From contig JANXSZ010000030.1 of assembly GCA_025356445.1 (NCBI GenBank), forward strand, positions 1 through 62,526: a stretch of 62,526 bases of DNA. The letters are read 5' to 3'. Positions 62,382 through 62,526 of this stretch are shown one piece after another. The translations under genes were made by a program, and so were the position numbers. The notes beneath the pieces were generated by a model. The model saw only the letters and a list, made by a program, of their open reading frames with translations, made no database searches and was not told the DNA's origin. Source of the DNA: Betaproteobacteria bacterium. GTDB taxonomy: Bacteria > Pseudomonadota > Gammaproteobacteria > Burkholderiales > Burkholderiaceae_C. The stretch's first letter is position 1. Each line of letters opens with the position of its first letter.

Positions 62382-62385
62382 ACAC

Positions 62386-62526
62386 TGAACTGACCCCCAG
62401 AAGTTGGACGGTTGCCGTTGCGCCAACTATGCGGTGTTTCTCAGCCGGTACTCCACCGGGCTGAGCCCTTTCAGTTTGAGCTTGATGCGCTCATGGTTGT
62501 AGTAGTGCACGTAATCATGCACGCCC
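62386..62526 (-). mobile_element. Second IS3-family element, partial (runs off the window)
   Basis: Begins with an inverted-repeat-like end TGAACTGACCCCCAGAAG (62386-62403). On the minus strand the orfB C-terminus GVHDYVHYYNHERIKLKLKG then LSPVEYRLRNTA ends at a TAG (62429-62431). The element differs from the one beside it (IS150-type end). The rest lies outside. Confidence 0.85.

Noticed and set aside
1-62526. tRNA, rRNA and CRISPR search by eye
   Set aside because: No T-loop-like GGTTCGAATC with a matching acceptor stem, no rRNA stretch, and no regularly spaced direct repeats were seen.

Overview
The window looks like a chromosomal segment of a betaproteobacterium of the Comamonadaceae type (Rhodoferax / Polaromonas / Variovorax relatives). 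This is inferred from the GC-rich coding bias, the gltA-sdhE-sdhBADC // gntR / mdh-citE-like-acnB block, the three-gene kynurenine operon and the senABC selenoneine genes. No rRNA, tRNA or CRISPR array was seen.

Layout. 1-460: 3' part of a lipoprotein gene and the gltA terminator. 460-5661 (minus): TCA operon sdhC-sdhD-sdhA-sdhB-sdhE-gltA, with a GntR/HutC regulator just upstream. 6789-12072 (plus): mdh, a CitE-like lyase, a secreted MliC-like protein and acnB, ended by a strong terminator. 12.2-16.0 kb: a membrane Ser/Thr kinase, a pseudouridine synthase and a flavin monooxygenase. 16.1-23.8 kb: a tight plus-strand run of a chemoreceptor, a YnjB-YnjC-YnjD ABC importer, a YnjF-like phosphatidyltransferase and a TVP38-flavoprotein fusion.

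24.05-26.68 kb: an integron-type cassette array without a visible integrase. Four attC sites carry an unknown protein, a DUF4160/DUF2442 pair, a HigBA-type toxin-antitoxin and a BrnTA toxin-antitoxin. The last two attC sites are translated as the C-terminal tails of the two antitoxins.

26.9-36.4 kb: a selenium locus. A PhnCDEE-like ABC importer of the type often annotated as selenate transporter is followed by a translationally coupled MFS gene. Next to it lie senA, and divergently senB and a flavoprotein-SelD fusion. Together they would import selenium, make selenophosphate and build selenoneine. 36.4-39.4 kb: kynB-kynU-kynA, tryptophan to anthranilate. 39.4-52.3 kb: ordinary chromosomal genes (YkgJ, trpS, site-2 protease, YceI, PLD lipoprotein, YciO, EamA, PHP phosphatase, MgtC, Bug receptor, ferredoxin reductase, NAD-binding protein, GGDEF, MinD/FlhG-like), then a CitE-like lyase at 52.4-53.3 kb.

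53.4-62.5 kb: a mobile, patchy region. It holds an intact IS4-family element with a 9-bp target duplication, a non-coding stretch rich in inverted repeats, an IS21-like remnant with intact istB, then a LysR gene divergent from dabB-dabA (energy-coupled inorganic carbon accumulation). The gene coupled to dabA (DUF6671-like) is cut by a deleted IS3 element, and a second IS3 element runs off the window end.
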